64,000 nucleotides of DNA from Synechococcus sp. CB0101 (GCF_000179235.2 NZ_CP039373.1:620032-684031); one strand, 5' to 3'; numbered from the stretch's first letter, positions 16,851 to 26,549 are shown. Notes: generated from the sequence alone by a model not told the origin. Translations and numbers: made by a program.

Positions 16851-17280
16851 TCCAGTCCTGCGTGGTGCCATCGCTGCTGCCGCTGGGCCGCGCTAAGCGC
16901 CAGCTCTGGCCGCGCTCGCCCCGTTGCAGGTAGAGGTCAAAGGCACTGTCAACGCGGATCGGATCACCCGGCAGGCGCCAATCAAAGCGACCGGTGAGGT
17001 GCAACCCTTTGCTGCCGCCGATCGGCAGAGCCTGCTGAGACTCCACCCGCACCCGGCTCACCTGAGGCATGCCCTCGGCGGTGCTGAGCTGCAACGCATC
17101 GGCGATCGAGCGCTGGGTGAGATCAATCTGCAGGGCCAGAGCTGAGAGCAGCACCTTCTGGGAGGGCTGAGCACCGCCGCAGGCACTCAGCGTGAAACTG
17201 AGCACCACACAAAGCAACAGCGCCACAACCCGGCGCAGCGCCACAACCAGCGGGAACGGGGTTGTCGGAGCGGGCAGCAT
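16825..17280 (-). CDS. Putative lipoprotein, function unknown
   Basis: A protein of about 151 residues. A hydrophobic N-terminal segment ends in 'SFTLSACGGA', a good lipobox (LSAC), so the mature protein would be anchored by a lipidated Cys. The mature part has 'QIDLTQRSIADALQLSTAE' and 'HLTGRFDWRLPGDPIRVDS', suggesting a small beta-rich domain. The start is ambiguous: the ATG at 17280, or GTG codons nearer the hydrophobic core. The gene is divergent from ruvA, and its ATG lies in the same inverted repeat as the ruvA ATG. Confidence 0.7.
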   Translation of the reverse strand: MLPAPTTPFPLVVALRRVVALLLCVVLSFTLSACGGAQPSQKVLLSALALQIDLTQRSIADALQLSTAEGMPQVSRVRVESQQALPIGGSKGLHLTGRFDWRLPGDPIRVDSAFDLYLQRGERGQSWRLARPSGSSDGTTQDWIIDPLPIA

Positions 17281-17305
17281 GGGGAGCAACAACGGTGCTC
17301 CCATG
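17278..17305. repeat. Inverted repeat spanning the divergent lipoprotein and ruvA start codons
   Basis: The left arm CATGGGGAGCA (17278-17288) and right arm TGCTCCCATG (17296-17305) are inverse complements apart from one bulged G, with a 7-base spacer. The reverse-strand ATG of the lipoprotein gene and the forward ATG of ruvA each sit in one arm. As DNA it could be an operator for both genes; as ruvA mRNA it would fold a stem holding the GGGAG ribosome-binding sequence and the start codon. Confidence 0.5.
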
Positions 17306-17965
17306 ATCGGCTGGCTGCAAGGGCAACTCGCCGATCGTTGGCAACAAGCCAGCCGCTGCGGGCTGCTGCTGGTGTGCGGCGGCGTGGGCTACGAGGTGCA
17401 CCTGCCCAGGCGCCAGTGGGAGCGGCTCGGGGAAACGGGCACTGAGCTCAGCCTGCACATCCATCAGGTGATCCGCGAGGACGCCTGGACCCTCTACGGC
17501 TTTGCCAGCCGCGCCGAGCGCGATCTGTTTCGGGAATTGGTGGCCGTCAGCGGCGTGGGTCCGCAGATGGCCCTGGGCCTGCTGGGCCAACTGAGCTGTG
17601 AGGAGCTGGTGCGGGCCATCGTGCAGGCGGACCTGCGCCTGCTGACGCAGGCACCAGGGGTGGGTAAACGCACGGCGGAGCGCCTGGCCGTTGAGCTGCG
17701 CACCCGGCTGCAGGAGCGCTACGGCAGCGTGGCCAACCCCGAGGACACGGCCGACCTCGCCCTCCCGGCCAGCGGCAGCGCTGAAGCCCTACCCAGCGCC
17801 GTGCGCGACGAGGTGAATCTCACCCTCACAGCGCTGGGCTACGAGGCCCTGGAGATCAACCGCGCTCTGCGGGCTGTGGCGACGACCGAAGAAGACCTAG
17901 GCCAGGGGGCCGATGCCTGGCTGCGGGAGTGTCTGCGCTGGCTCTCCCGCAGCCAGGCGGCCTGA
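17303..17965 (+). CDS. ruvA: Holliday junction branch migration protein RuvA
   Basis: A 220-residue RuvA starting MIGWLQGQLADRW, with the N-terminal OB domain (residues 1-65), tandem helix-hairpin-helix motifs ('LVAVSGVGPQMALGLLG' and 'LTQAPGVGKRTAERLAVEL') and a C-terminal three-helix domain (ALGYEALEINRALRAV) that contacts RuvB. RuvA tetramers hold the four-way junction while RuvB drives migration. ruvB and ruvC are not nearby. It is followed by rpsO 60 bases downstream. The ATG is immediately preceded by a perfect 7-base stem-loop (see the repeat entry). Confidence 0.96.
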   Translation: MIGWLQGQLADRWQQASRCGLLLVCGGVGYEVHLPRRQWERLGETGTELSLHIHQVIREDAWTLYGFASRAERDLFRELVAVSGVGPQMALGLLGQLSCEELVRAIVQADLRLLTQAPGVGKRTAERLAVELRTRLQERYGSVANPEDTADLALPASGSAEALPSAVRDEVNLTLTALGYEALEINRALRAVATTEEDLGQGADAWLRECLRWLSRSQAA

Positions 17966-18025
17966 GGAGGGGTGACCACGAGGCGGTAAGTTGGATGTTT
18001 GCACCGTCAGGGCCAGACGCCGCGC

Positions 18026-18295
18026 ATGTCGCTCGACACCACCAAGAAGCAGGAACTGATCAACGCTCATCAGACCCACGGCACCGACACCGGTTCTGTT
18101 GAGGTTCAGGTGGCCATGCTGAGCGAGCGCATCAGCAAGCTGAGCGGACACCTGCAGAACAACATTCACGACTTCTCATCGCGGCAGGGCCTGCTGAAGA
18201 TGATCGGTCGCCGCAAGCGCCTGCTCAGCTACCTGCGCAGCAACAGTGAGCAGCGTTACATCGCTCTGATCCAGAAGCTCGGCATCCGCGGCTGA
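18026..18295 (+). CDS. rpsO: 30S ribosomal protein S15
   Basis: An 89-residue S15 starting [12 protein letters not shown], with the signature '[19 protein letters not shown]', '[16 protein letters not shown]' and 'LLSYLR' typical of the 16S rRNA-binding four-helix protein. Length is exactly as in bacteria. It is an early assembly protein of the central domain of the 30S subunit. The PAM68-type gene starts 3 bases after its stop, so the two are probably co-transcribed. Confidence 0.98.
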   Translation: MSLDTTKKQELINAHQTHGTDTGSVEVQVAMLSERISKLSGHLQNNIHDFSSRQGLLKMIGRRKRLLSYLRSNSEQRYIALIQKLGIRG

Positions 18296-18298
18296 TCG

Positions 18299-18712
18299 AT
18301 GGCAGGCAAGGGGAATAACCGCGCCCGCTCCGGCGGCGGCGGTGGTCTAGGGCCGCAACCCCCTGCCAGCCTCAACAGAACCAAAGCCAAGCCTCAGCAG
18401 ACCATTCCCGATTACGTGGCCAATCGCATGGCCCGGCGGGTGGCGATTGCCACAGGCATCCCCAGCGTTCTCGGGATGTCCACATTCGTGGCCAGTTATC
18501 TGCTGGTGAGCAAGGGCGTGATGGATATTCCCCCTGGTGTCACCTTGGTGACGTCCGGGGGATTCTTCTTGTTGGGGTTGGTGGGGCTGAGCTACGGGGT
18601 GCTCTCCGCCAGCTGGGAGCCGGGAGCCGGCAGCCTGCTGGGGTTTGAGCAGATTGGCCTGAACATCAGCCGGCTGCGCAGCTCGATCAAGCGGCCACCA
18701 GCGGCGAGCTGA
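18299..18712 (+). CDS. PAM68-like photosystem II assembly protein
   Basis: A 137-residue protein with a basic, Gly/Ser-rich N-terminus (residues 1-35), '[22 protein letters not shown]', then two membrane helices (about 57-75 and 82-104) and a short tail with '[20 protein letters not shown]'. This is the cyanobacterial and plastid PAM68 family (DUF3464), known in plants and Synechocystis to help early photosystem II reaction-centre assembly. The gene lies 3 bases behind rpsO. Its last 26 bases overlap the convergent dnaE gene. Confidence 0.86.
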   Translation: MAGKGNNRARSGGGGGLGPQPPASLNRTKAKPQQTIPDYVANRMARRVAIATGIPSVLGMSTFVASYLLVSKGVMDIPPGVTLVTSGGFFLLGLVGLSYGVLSASWEPGAGSLLGFEQIGLNISRLRSSIKRPPAAS

Positions 18713-21700
18713 GGCGAGCCCGAAACGCCTGGGCGGTGAGGCTGCTGAGGGCGGCCTCACTGTCACGCACGCAGAACTGATGGCCGAGGCGCACGAAACG
18801 GGTCTGGCCGTGGTGGTGCACCATCGCCACCACGGGAACGCGAACGCCGGCCTCATCCTTCTCGGTGCGGTGCTGATTGAGGCACTCGCGCAATTTGTGC
18901 TGCACAGCGATATCACTGGCCTCACTGCCTTCGAGCTCCACCAGCAACACCTTGAGCTCATCGATCACGCGGCAGTCATCCACGATCAACTGCACCTGCT
19001 CATCGCGCCGGTCCACCGAGGCCCAGATCAACAAGCGCGCATCCACCATCAGGAAATCCGCCAGGCGGGCGTAGGTCTTCGGAAACACCACGGCCTCGCA
19101 GCTGCCGCTGAGGTCTTCGAGCTGCAGCACCGCCATGCGATCACCTTTGCGCGTGGTGACAGGCCGCAGGCCCGCCACCATGCCCACCACGCTGACGCGG
19201 GTCTTATCGGCCTGCTCCTCCAGGCTGCCCAGCCCCACGGGTGAGAGCAGCTGCACCGGGCGGGTGAGCTGCTTGAGCGGGTGATCGGAGAGGTAGAAGC
19301 CCACCAGGTCTTTCTCCAGACGGAGCTTTTCGGTGGGCGGGTAGTCGGGCACCGGCGCTGCCTTGGGGGCCGTGCTCAGATCTCCGCTGCCAGCTGCATC
19401 GGCAACAGCATCAGCACTGCCGCCACCCATCAGATCAAACAGATTGCCCTGGCCGCTGGCGCGGTCGCGGGCACGGGAGGAGGCCCAATCCACGATCAAA
19501 TCGAGATCAGCCATCAGCTGGGCACGGTTGGCCTGGGGCTCGAGAGCATCGAGCGCACCGCAATGGATCAGCGATTCAAGTGAGCGCCGGTTGAGCGTGG
19601 TGCCGGGGATGCGGTCGCAGAGATCGGCCAGGGAGCGGAACGGGCCATCAGCGCTACGGGCCTCCAACAGGGCGCGAATCGCGCCATCACCCAAATTGCG
19701 CACGGCGGAAAGGCCAAACAGGATGCGGTCGCCCACGGGGGTGAAGTCGATCCCGGAGGCGTTCACATCCGGCGGCATCACTTCAATGCCCATGGCATTG
19801 CAGTTGGAGATGTAGCGCTGCACCTTGTCGGTGGTGCCGGCATTCACCGTCAGCAGCGCCGCCATGTAGGCCACTGGATAGTGAGCCTTCAGATACGCCG
19901 TTTGATAGGTCACCGCGCCGTAGGCGGTGGAATGGCTCTTGTTGAAGCAGTATTCGGCGAACAGCACCATCTGCTCAAACAGCGCCTCGGCGATCTTCGA
20001 GTCGACACCGCGCTCGGTGGCCCCCTTCACAAAGATGCTTTGGTGCTTCTCCATCTCACTCTTCTTCTTCTTACCCATCGCACGCCGCAGCAGGTCGGCT
20101 TCACCGAGTGAATAGCCGGCTAGATCCTGCGCAATCCGCATGATCTGCTCCTGATACACCATGATCCCGTAGGTCTCCTGCAGGATCGGCTCGAGCTTGG
20201 CGTGGGCGAAATCAATCGCCTCGCGGCCATGCTTGCGGTTGATGAACTTGGGAATCAGGCCGGCATCGAGCGGACCCGGCCGGTAGAGCGCCAGGATCGA
20301 CGAGATGTCCTCCAGGGATGAGGGCTTGAGATCGCGCACGATCTGGCGCATGCCGCTCGATTCCAGCTGGAAGATGCCTTCAAGATCGCCGCGGGCCAGC
20401 AGGCCGTAGGTGCCGGGATCATCGAGAGGAAGCGCATCAGGATCCACCTTCTGGCCAGTGCTCTGCTCCACCAGATCGATGGTTTTATCGATCATCGTGA
20501 GGTTTTTGAGGCCGAGGAAGTCCATCTTCAGGAGCCCCATCGACTCCACGTCTTCCATGAAGTATTGGGTGATCACCTGGCCGTCGTTGTTGCGCTGCAG
20601 CGGCACCACCTCATCGAGCGGATCAGCGGCGATCACTACACCAGCCGCATGCACACCGAAGGTTTTGTTGGTGCCTTCGATCCGCATCGCCATATCCACC
20701 CAGCGTTTCACCTGGGGATCGTTCTGATATTTCTCGCGGAATTCGGGCGCCGGTGATTCATCGCCAATCATCTCCTTAAGCTTGGCGGGCTTACCGCGCA
20801 CCACCGGGATCAACTTCGCCAAACGATCGGCATCGCCGTAGGGGATGTCGAGCACGCGGGCCACATCCTTCAGCACGGCCTTGGAGGTCATGCGGTTGAA
20901 GGTGATGATCTGGGCCACCTTCTCCTCGCCATAGCGGCGGGTCACGTAGTCGATCACCTCGCCACGGCGCTCGATGCAGAAGTCGGTGTCGATATCAGGC
21001 ATCGACTTGCGCTCAGGATTGAGGAAGCGCTCGAACAAAAGCCCGTTGGTGACCGGATCGATGTTGGTAATCCCCAGGGCGTAGGCCACCAAGGAACCGG
21101 CGGCCGAACCGCGGCCGGGCCCGACAGGGATGCCGTTCTCGCGGGCGAAGCGGATGTAATCCCACACCACCAGGAAGTAGGTGGGGAAGCCCATCTGCTC
21201 CATCACCTGCAGCTCGAAGGTGAGCCGCTCGCCGTACTCCGGCGTGAACACTTCGTTCTCCGGCAACTGAAGCCGGGCCCGCAAACCCTGCTCGCTCACC
21301 TCGCGCAGATAGCTCACCGGCGTGTGCCCCTCCGGGATCGGGAAGCGGGGCATCTGATAGCGGCCGAGGATGTCGTAGTCCTCCACCTTTTCGGCCACAC
21401 GGGCGGTGTTGGCGACCGCTTCGGCGACCACCTCCGGCTCGAGGTGATCGGCGAACAGGGCCAGCATCTCCTGCTCACCTTTGATGTATTCGGTGCCGGT
21501 GTAACGCAGGCGCTTCTCGTCGGTGACGAGCTTGCCGGTGAGGATGCAGAGCAGCGCGTCGTGGGCTTCAGCGTCGTTGCTGGTGAGGTAGTGAGCGTCG
21601 TTGGTGGCGATCAGCGGAATGCCCAGCTCCTGAGAAATACGCACCAGTTCCACGTTCACGATCCGATCTTCCGGTGAACCGTGGTCCTGGATCTCCAAGT

Positions 21701-22223
21701 AAAAGTCGTCGCCAAACACGCCCTGATACCAGCGGGCCACATCGCGGGCCACATCGGGTCGACCGCGCAGGATCGCCTGGGAGAGCTCACCACCAAGGCA
21801 GGCGGTGGCCACGATCAGCCCCTCGCTGTATTGCTCGAGGGTGGGTTTATCGATACAGGCGCGCGAAAAGATGCCACGGCCGCGCATGCCACGCAGGTGG
21901 CTGATGCTGGTGAGCTTCACCAGGTTGCGATAGCCCACCGCGTTCTTGGCCAGCACCACCAGGTGGTAGCGGCGCTCTTTTTTGGGGGGATTGGGGTCAT
22001 CAATCGAGCCATTGATGACATACATCTCATTACCGATGATCGGCTTCACGGCGGTGCCCTTGCAGAGCTTGAGCAGCTCAATGGCGCCGTACATCACGCC
22101 GTGGTCGGTGAGGGCCAGGGCCGGCATGCCCAGCTCCTCAGCCCGTTTCACCATCGCCGGCAGCTGACTGGCCCCATCCAGAAGGCTGTAGTCGCTGTGG
22201 TTATGGAGCGGAACGAAAGCCAC
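18687..22223 (-). CDS. dnaE: DNA polymerase III alpha subunit, undivided and intein-free
   Basis: A 1178-residue replicative polymerase. The N-terminal PHP domain starts '[15 protein letters not shown]'. The catalytic aspartates are Asp410 and Asp412 in 'SMPDIDTDF' and Asp568 in '[10 protein letters not shown]'. A helix-hairpin-helix region and a C-terminal OB-fold ('[20 protein letters not shown]') follow. In many cyanobacteria dnaE is split by a trans-splicing intein at the Tyr-Cys of '[14 protein letters not shown]'; here that site (Tyr758-Cys759, about 19949) is uninterrupted. The 3' end overlaps the convergent PAM68-like gene. The ATG at 22223 matches the family start. Confidence 0.98.
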   Translation of the reverse strand: MAFVPLHNHSDYSLLDGASQLPAMVKRAEELGMPALALTDHGVMYGAIELLKLCKGTAVKPIIGNEMYVINGSIDDPNPPKKERRYHLVVLAKNAVGYRNLVKLTSISHLRGMRGRGIFSRACIDKPTLEQYSEGLIVATACLGGELSQAILRGRPDVARDVARWYQGVFGDDFYLEIQDHGSPEDRIVNVELVRISQELGIPLIATNDAHYLTSNDAEAHDALLCILTGKLVTDEKRLRYTGTEYIKGEQEMLALFADHLEPEVVAEAVANTARVAEKVEDYDILGRYQMPRFPIPEGHTPVSYLREVSEQGLRARLQLPENEVFTPEYGERLTFELQVMEQMGFPTYFLVVWDYIRFARENGIPVGPGRGSAAGSLVAYALGITNIDPVTNGLLFERFLNPERKSMPDIDTDFCIERRGEVIDYVTRRYGEEKVAQIITFNRMTSKAVLKDVARVLDIPYGDADRLAKLIPVVRGKPAKLKEMIGDESPAPEFREKYQNDPQVKRWVDMAMRIEGTNKTFGVHAAGVVIAADPLDEVVPLQRNNDGQVITQYFMEDVESMGLLKMDFLGLKNLTMIDKTIDLVEQSTGQKVDPDALPLDDPGTYGLLARGDLEGIFQLESSGMRQIVRDLKPSSLEDISSILALYRPGPLDAGLIPKFINRKHGREAIDFAHAKLEPILQETYGIMVYQEQIMRIAQDLAGYSLGEADLLRRAMGKKKKSEMEKHQSIFVKGATERGVDSKIAEALFEQMVLFAEYCFNKSHSTAYGAVTYQTAYLKAHYPVAYMAALLTVNAGTTDKVQRYISNCNAMGIEVMPPDVNASGIDFTPVGDRILFGLSAVRNLGDGAIRALLEARSADGPFRSLADLCDRIPGTTLNRRSLESLIHCGALDALEPQANRAQLMADLDLIVDWASSRARDRASGQGNLFDLMGGGSADAVADAAGSGDLSTAPKAAPVPDYPPTEKLRLEKDLVGFYLSDHPLKQLTRPVQLLSPVGLGSLEEQADKTRVSVVGMVAGLRPVTTRKGDRMAVLQLEDLSGSCEAVVFPKTYARLADFLMVDARLLIWASVDRRDEQVQLIVDDCRVIDELKVLLVELEGSEASDIAVQHKLRECLNQHRTEKDEAGVRVPVVAMVHHHGQTRFVRLGHQFCVRDSEAALSSLTAQAFRARLSSPLVAA

Positions 22224-22247
22224 AGGCGAAGCCAGAGGGCGGTGCGA

Positions 22248-22268
22248 TGGCCCCAGGCTAAGGGGCCA
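22248..22268 (-). repeat. Hairpin between gatA and dnaE
   Basis: TGGCCCC and GGGGCCA form a perfect 7-base GC-rich stem around a 7-base loop in the 102-base gap between gatA and dnaE, both on the reverse strand. No T-run follows, so it is not a standard intrinsic terminator. It may be an attenuating or stabilising structure in the dnaE leader, or may partly terminate gatA transcripts. Confidence 0.35.
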
Positions 22269-22325
22269 CCACCAGATTCAGGGCTTGCTCAGCACGATCC
22301 TGAACGCAACACGCCAGGGATGGCG

Positions 22326-23789
22326 TCAGGGCACCAGGGCAGCCGCCGGACGCTTCTCCATCACGCGAGCAGCCTGCTCGTAGTGCCAGGCCACCTGCAG
22401 CAGCCGCTCTTCTTGGAGCACGCCGGTGATCAGCTGCACACCGATCGGCAGGCCGGCCCCATCGAAGCCGCAGGGCAGGCTGATGGCCGGCAGGCCAGCC
22501 ATGTTGGCGGGAATGGTTAGGAGATCAGCCAGGTACATCGCAAGGGGGTCTTCGGCGTGGGCGCCAAAGCCGAAGGCGGTGGTGGGTGAGGTGGGCGTGA
22601 GCAGCACATCCACCGACCCAAAGGCACGGTCGAAGTCGCGGCGGATCAGGGTGCGCACCTGCTGGGCTTTCTTGTAGTAGGCATCCACGTAGCCCGCCGA
22701 GAGGGCGTAGGTGCCGATCAGGATGCGGCGCTGCACCTCATCACCGAAGCCTTCGGCGCGGCTGCGGGAGGTCATCTCCGCCAGGCTGGCGGCATCGGCG
22801 GCGCGGTAGCCGTATTTCACGCCGTCGTAACGGGCGAGGTTTGCCGACGCCTCGGACGGGGCGATCACGTAGTACGTGGCGATGCCGTCGTTGAAGCGGG
22901 GGCAGCTCACCTCCACCAGTTCACAACCGAGGGCTTCCAGCTGGTTGGCGGCGGCCATCACCGACGCCTTCACCTCGGGATCAAGCCCCTCAGCTTCAAA
23001 GCACTCGCGCACGATGCCCACCTTGAGGCCAGCGACTGGCTGCTGAAGCGCGGCTGTGTAATCAGGCACCGGAGCCTTGAGGCAGGTGGAATCACGCGGA
23101 TCTTCACCGGCGATCACCTGCAGCAGTTCAGCCGCATCGGCCACGTTGTTGGCAAAGGGACCCACCTGATCCAGGGAGCTCGCGAAGGCCACCAGGCCGT
23201 AGCGGCTGACGCGGCCGTAGGTGGGCTTCAGCCCCACCACCCCGCAGAAGGCGGCGGGCTGACGGATCGAGCCGCCGGTGTCGGAGCCGAGGGAGCCAAC
23301 GCACTCACCAGCGGCGACGGCCGCGGCGCTGCCACCGGAGCTGCCGCCAGGCACCTTGTCGGTGTTCCAGGGGTTGCGGCTAGGGCCGAACACCGAGGTC
23401 TCGGTGGAGCTGCCCATGGCGAACTCATCGAGATTCGTTTTACCGAGCAGCACAGCACCGGCACCCCAGAGACGGCCGGTGACTGTGGATTCGTAGGGGG
23501 GCACGAACTCTTCCAGCATCCGGCTGGAACAGGTGGTGCGCACCCCTTTGGTGCAGAGGTTGTCTTTGATGGCCAGCGGAACACCGGCCAGGGGAGGCAG
23601 CTGCTCACCGGCGGCGCGGGCGGCATCGATGCGATCGGCGTCGGCCCGGGCCCGCTCCGCGGTGACCTCGGTGTAAGCGTGGATGCTGGGCTCAACCGCC
23701 TCGATGCGGCTGAGGTGCTGATCGGTGAGCTCGCGGGCGGACACCTCGCCGCGCTTGAGCTGCTCGCGCCACTCGGCGATCCCCATCAA
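22326..23789 (-). CDS. gatA: Asp-tRNA(Asn)/Glu-tRNA(Gln) amidotransferase subunit A
   Basis: A 487-residue amidase-signature protein. The Ser-cisSer-Lys triad is visible as Lys75 ('[10 protein letters not shown]'), Ser150 ('[12 protein letters not shown]') and Ser174 ('[14 protein letters not shown]'), with the spacing usual for GatA. GatA hydrolyses glutamine and feeds ammonia to GatB, which amidates Glu-tRNA(Gln). This is required because cyanobacteria lack glutaminyl-tRNA synthetase. gatB and gatC are not in this window. The ATG one codon later (23786) is equally likely. It lies directly upstream of dnaE on the same strand. Confidence 0.97.
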   Translation of the reverse strand: MMGIAEWREQLKRGEVSARELTDQHLSRIEAVEPSIHAYTEVTAERARADADRIDAARAAGEQLPPLAGVPLAIKDNLCTKGVRTTCSSRMLEEFVPPYESTVTGRLWGAGAVLLGKTNLDEFAMGSSTETSVFGPSRNPWNTDKVPGGSSGGSAAAVAAGECVGSLGSDTGGSIRQPAAFCGVVGLKPTYGRVSRYGLVAFASSLDQVGPFANNVADAAELLQVIAGEDPRDSTCLKAPVPDYTAALQQPVAGLKVGIVRECFEAEGLDPEVKASVMAAANQLEALGCELVEVSCPRFNDGIATYYVIAPSEASANLARYDGVKYGYRAADAASLAEMTSRSRAEGFGDEVQRRILIGTYALSAGYVDAYYKKAQQVRTLIRRDFDRAFGSVDVLLTPTSPTTAFGFGAHAEDPLAMYLADLLTIPANMAGLPAISLPCGFDGAGLPIGVQLITGVLQEERLLQVAWHYEQAARVMEKRPAAALVP

Positions 23790-23818
23790 CCCTGCTGCAA
23801 TTCCAGGGGTCGACGCTA

Positions 23819-24061
23819 TCAGTCAGCACTGATGGTGAAGGGCTCGCCGCGGCGGGCACGCAGCAGGGCGTGGTTCACCTCGGCTGCACCTTCACTGCGC
23901 AAATCCGCCAGGAATGGCGGCAGGGCCTCCTCAAGGCTGCTGCGCCGCACGTAGGGGCCAAACCAATAGGTCACATCGGGCTGGCGCGTCTCCACCCGAG
24001 CCCACCAGGCCAGACCAAGCCCATTGGCAACGCTGCGCAGGGGCTGGAACAGGGTGGTCAT
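23819..24061 (-). CDS. DUF1816 domain protein
   Basis: An 80-residue protein starting [20 protein letters not shown]. It contains '[20 protein letters not shown]' followed by '[15 protein letters not shown]', the core of the cyanobacterial DUF1816 family. The fold resembles the small linker domain CpcD, and some members are tied to phycobilisomes, but the role here is unproven. The ATG at 24061 gives the family length. It sits between rlmB and gatA, same strand, with short gaps (52 and 29 bases). Confidence 0.82.
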   Translation of the reverse strand: MTTLFQPLRSVANGLGLAWWARVETRQPDVTYWFGPYVRRSSLEEALPPFLADLRSEGAAEVNHALLRARRGEPFTISAD

Positions 24062-24113
24062 GGGGCGGTGGGCAGTGGACTCATTGTGGCCGCGAAAGCG
24101 GCGGACGCAGCAA

Positions 24114-25784
24114 TCAGAGCTTGATATCGCCTGAGAAATCCACAGGGCTACCGGGGGCCAGGCCCAACACAAGCTCCGGCTCCGGCTCACTGGGGGCATT
24201 GAGCTCAGCCACCACGTGCTCCACCAAGGCTTGGGCAGCCTCGGCCTCCTCGGGGGTGAAGGTCTCGGGCGCCTCGCTCTCCAGCTCCGTGCTGAGCAGA
24301 GGTTCATCCTGCAGCTCAGGCTCGGCCTCAGGAGCTGCAACGGGTGCAGCCGCTGGGGCCGAGGGGATCTGGGGCCGCACGATGCGCGGCGCCGGGGCCG
24401 AACCCGTGATCTGCTTCATCCAGCCCCGGCGGGCCACCTCATAGAGCACCATTGCGGTGGCCACCGAGGCATTGAGGCTGGGGGTGGCGCCCCGCAGGGG
24501 AATGCGCACCAGCTGATCGCAGTGCTTGCGGGTGAGCATGGACAGGCCCGATCCCTCTGAACCGGTCACGATGACCAGGGGGCCATCCAGATCGGCTTCA
24601 CTGAGGGCCACGCCGGCTTCTCCGGCTAGGCCAATCACGCGGTAGCCCTCTTCTTTCAGGGTTTCCAGCGAACGGTTGAGGTTCACCACCCGGGCCACGG
24701 GTAGGTGCTCGAGGGCGCCTGCAGCCACCTTGGCCACCGAACCGGTGAGGCCGGCGCTGCGTCGCTGGGGCAGCACCAGGCCGTGGGCGCCGAGGGCCTC
24801 AGCGCTGCGCACGATGGCGCCGAGATTGTGGGGATCCGTGATCCCATCGAGGGCCATCAGCAGGGGCGGCTCGCCAATGGAACGGCAGCCATCGATCAGG
24901 CTGCCCAGATCGAGGGTGTCAGCCGCAGCGGCCTGGAGCACGATGCCCTGGTGCACGGCTCCATCGGTGAGCTGGCCGAGGCGCGCCCAGGTGACCTCCT
25001 CCACCAGCACACCACCGGCCTTGGCCTCCCGCAGGAGCTGCATGAAGCGTGGCTGGAAGCGCATCTCCGGCGTACACCAGATGCGATGAATGGGGCGATC
25101 GCTCTCGAGGGCCGCCTGAGCTGCGTGGCGTCCCCAGATCAGATCGTCAGCCGGACCCGCATTGAAGCGTTCGGATTCGCCAGTGGGGGCGTCGACGATC
25201 AGCGGACGGCTGGCAGCCGCCTGGTCGCGATCACCGCGCAGGGGCTTGCGCTCGAAGCGGCGCTCCTGGAACGACGAACGCGCTGAGGAAAAACGGCCCT
25301 GCCCCTGGGGACGGCCGGGGCGGCGCTCTGTGCGGCTGCCGCTGCCGCGGACCCCTTCGAAGCGGGGGCGCCCGCCACCCGGACGATCACCGGATGCACG
25401 GTCAAAACTGGGGCGATCGCCGCTGGGTCGCTCCGAGCCGGGGCGATCACCGCCGAAGCGGTCTGCACCAGAGCGCTCAAAACGAGGGCGTTCGCCACCA
25501 CCGCGGCGGGCGCCATCAAAACGGCGCTCCGGACGCCCCCGATCCCGATCGCCAAAACGCTCGGAACGGTCGCCTCGCTCTGGCCGACGGCCGAAGGACG
25601 GGCGATCGCCGCGTTCGCCACGATCACCCCCCTCACCACCACGCTCCGGGCGCCACTCACCACGGGGTGCAAATGGACGACGCGAACCACCGCGCGCATC
25701 GGGGCGAGCCGGGCGGCCCGGGCGCGAACCTGCCGCCCCCGAGCCCTGGCCTTGGTCCCTGCGGCGATCAAAACGGGGGCTCAT
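24114..25784 (-). CDS. rlmB: SpoU/TrmH-family 23S rRNA 2'-O-ribose methyltransferase with Arg/Gly-rich extension
   Basis: A 556-residue protein, more than twice the usual RlmB length. Residues 1 to about 195 are a low-complexity Arg/Gly/Asp/Pro extension with repeats such as 'SGDRPSFDRASGDRPGGGRP'. Residues about 205-290 are the RNA-binding N-domain ('LIWGRHAAQAALES'). Residues about 305-455 are the SPOUT catalytic domain with 'ALDGITDPHNLGAIVRSAEA', 'VTGSEGSGL' and 'PLRGATPSLNASVATAM'. A C-terminal acidic Pro/Ala/Glu tail (about 100 residues) follows. By family it methylates G2251 of 23S rRNA or a related ribose. The end of its upstream neighbour, the Mini-III gene, and its own start overlap (ATGA). 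Confidence 0.9.
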   Translation of the reverse strand: MSPRFDRRRDQGQGSGAAGSRPGRPARPDARGGSRRPFAPRGEWRPERGGEGGDRGERGDRPSFGRRPERGDRSERFGDRDRGRPERRFDGARRGGGERPRFERSGADRFGGDRPGSERPSGDRPSFDRASGDRPGGGRPRFEGVRGSGSRTERRPGRPQGQGRFSSARSSFQERRFERKPLRGDRDQAAASRPLIVDAPTGESERFNAGPADDLIWGRHAAQAALESDRPIHRIWCTPEMRFQPRFMQLLREAKAGGVLVEEVTWARLGQLTDGAVHQGIVLQAAAADTLDLGSLIDGCRSIGEPPLLMALDGITDPHNLGAIVRSAEALGAHGLVLPQRRSAGLTGSVAKVAAGALEHLPVARVVNLNRSLETLKEEGYRVIGLAGEAGVALSEADLDGPLVIVTGSEGSGLSMLTRKHCDQLVRIPLRGATPSLNASVATAMVLYEVARRGWMKQITGSAPAPRIVRPQIPSAPAAAPVAAPEAEPELQDEPLLSTELESEAPETFTPEEAEAAQALVEHVVAELNAPSEPEPELVLGLAPGSPVDFSGDIKL

Positions 25785-26263
25785 GCGTCAGCGGGCAAAG
25801 GGGTTATCGGGTCGGCGTTCTCGAGGTGTGCCAGCAGCTGGGCAAGGCGGCTGGGGTCTTGAAGAAAGAGCCAGCCCACCATTGTCTCAAACCCCGTCGC
25901 CCGCCCATAAATGCCGGCCTCTCCTTTGCGGGGTCCACGGCCGGCACGGTTGCGGCCTTTCCGTACCAGCTCTAGCTCCTCCTGGCTCAGCAGGCCATCG
26001 CGCTCCAGCACCGCCAGGGCTGCAGCCTGGGCATCGGCACGCACTTCAGCCACCACGGCACGATGCAGCTCGCCACTGCGGCCGGGCTGGCGGCAGTGGC
26101 GCAGGCGATGGTGAAGCTCCCACACCGCATCCCCCAGCCAGGCCAGCTGCAGCGGGCCGAGGTCAGCGGTGTTGGAACTGGCCGGAATCGCGGAAAGCCA
26201 ATCAGGCCGCGATGGATCCGAGGGCGGTATCGAGGTCGGGCTGGAGATGGAGGAACTGCTCAA
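25781..26263 (-). CDS. mrnC: Mini-ribonuclease III
   Basis: A protein of up to 160 residues that is an RNase III catalytic domain without the double-stranded RNA-binding domain. It has 'LQLAWLGDAVWELHHR' (the acidic signature helix), 'RKGRNRAGRGPRKGEAGIYG' and 'ATGFETMVGWLFLQD' with the second acidic pair. Mini-III matures 23S rRNA ends in Gram-positives, and cyanobacterial members act on 23S rRNA too. The only ordinary start codon upstream of the domain is a TTG at 26261-26263, 62 bases inside the STAS gene, so the true start is unsure. The stop overlaps the rlmB start (ATGA), placing two rRNA-acting genes in one unit. Confidence 0.85.
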   Translation of the reverse strand: MSSSSISSPTSIPPSDPSRPDWLSAIPASSNTADLGPLQLAWLGDAVWELHHRLRHCRQPGRSGELHRAVVAEVRADAQAAALAVLERDGLLSQEELELVRKGRNRAGRGPRKGEAGIYGRATGFETMVGWLFLQDPSRLAQLLAHLENADPITPLPADA

Positions 26264-26549
26264 GCCTCACCAGTTTCACCGTCTGCACGACCCGGGCATT
26301 ACCAACCACCAGGAACTGCATGGCCTGGTCGTTGCAGTGCTTGGCCATCTGCACCAGGGCACCCAGACCGGAAGAGTCGATGAAGTCGATCTTGCTCAGA
26401 TCGATCACCAGCGGTTGCGGTGTGCTGGTGAGGTGCTCGGTGATGAACGCGAGAAATTGCTTCTCGGAGTAGGCGTCGAGCTGGCCGGTGAAGCTGAACA
26501 GCAGACAGCCGTCCTGCTGCTGAAAGCCACCGCGCAGAGACACGGTCAA
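26202..26549 (-). CDS. STAS-domain protein, anti-sigma-factor-antagonist type
   Basis: A protein of about 115 residues with one STAS domain: 'LDAYSEKQFLAFITEHL', then 'VIDLSKIDFIDSSGLGALVQ' holding the Ser-Ser pair that is phosphorylated in SpoIIAA-type antagonists, and 'NARVVQTVKLVRLEQFLHL'. It probably belongs to a partner-switching system controlling a sigma factor or other target; no kinase or phosphatase partner is adjacent. The start is problematic: no ATG lies in a sensible place. TTG 26549 is used here; GTG 26543 is an alternative, and an AGGAG lies just before an in-frame ATC about 24 bases further upstream. Confidence 0.85.
   Translation of the reverse strand: MTVSLRGGFQQQDGCLLFSFTGQLDAYSEKQFLAFITEHLTSTPQPLVIDLSKIDFIDSSGLGALVQMAKHCNDQAMQFLVVGNARVVQTVKLVRLEQFLHLQPDLDTALGSIAA

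Noticed and set aside
25396-25620. GCGATCGC (HIP1) octamers
   Set aside because: A few occurrences are seen (for example in the rlmB repeats) but no obvious over-abundance across the window, so no HIP1 claim is made.
25162-26472. A 436-codon Arg/Pro-rich open frame on the + strand
   Set aside because: It mirrors the Arg/Gly-rich repeats of rlmB on the opposite strand, so the low complexity is inherited from that gene.
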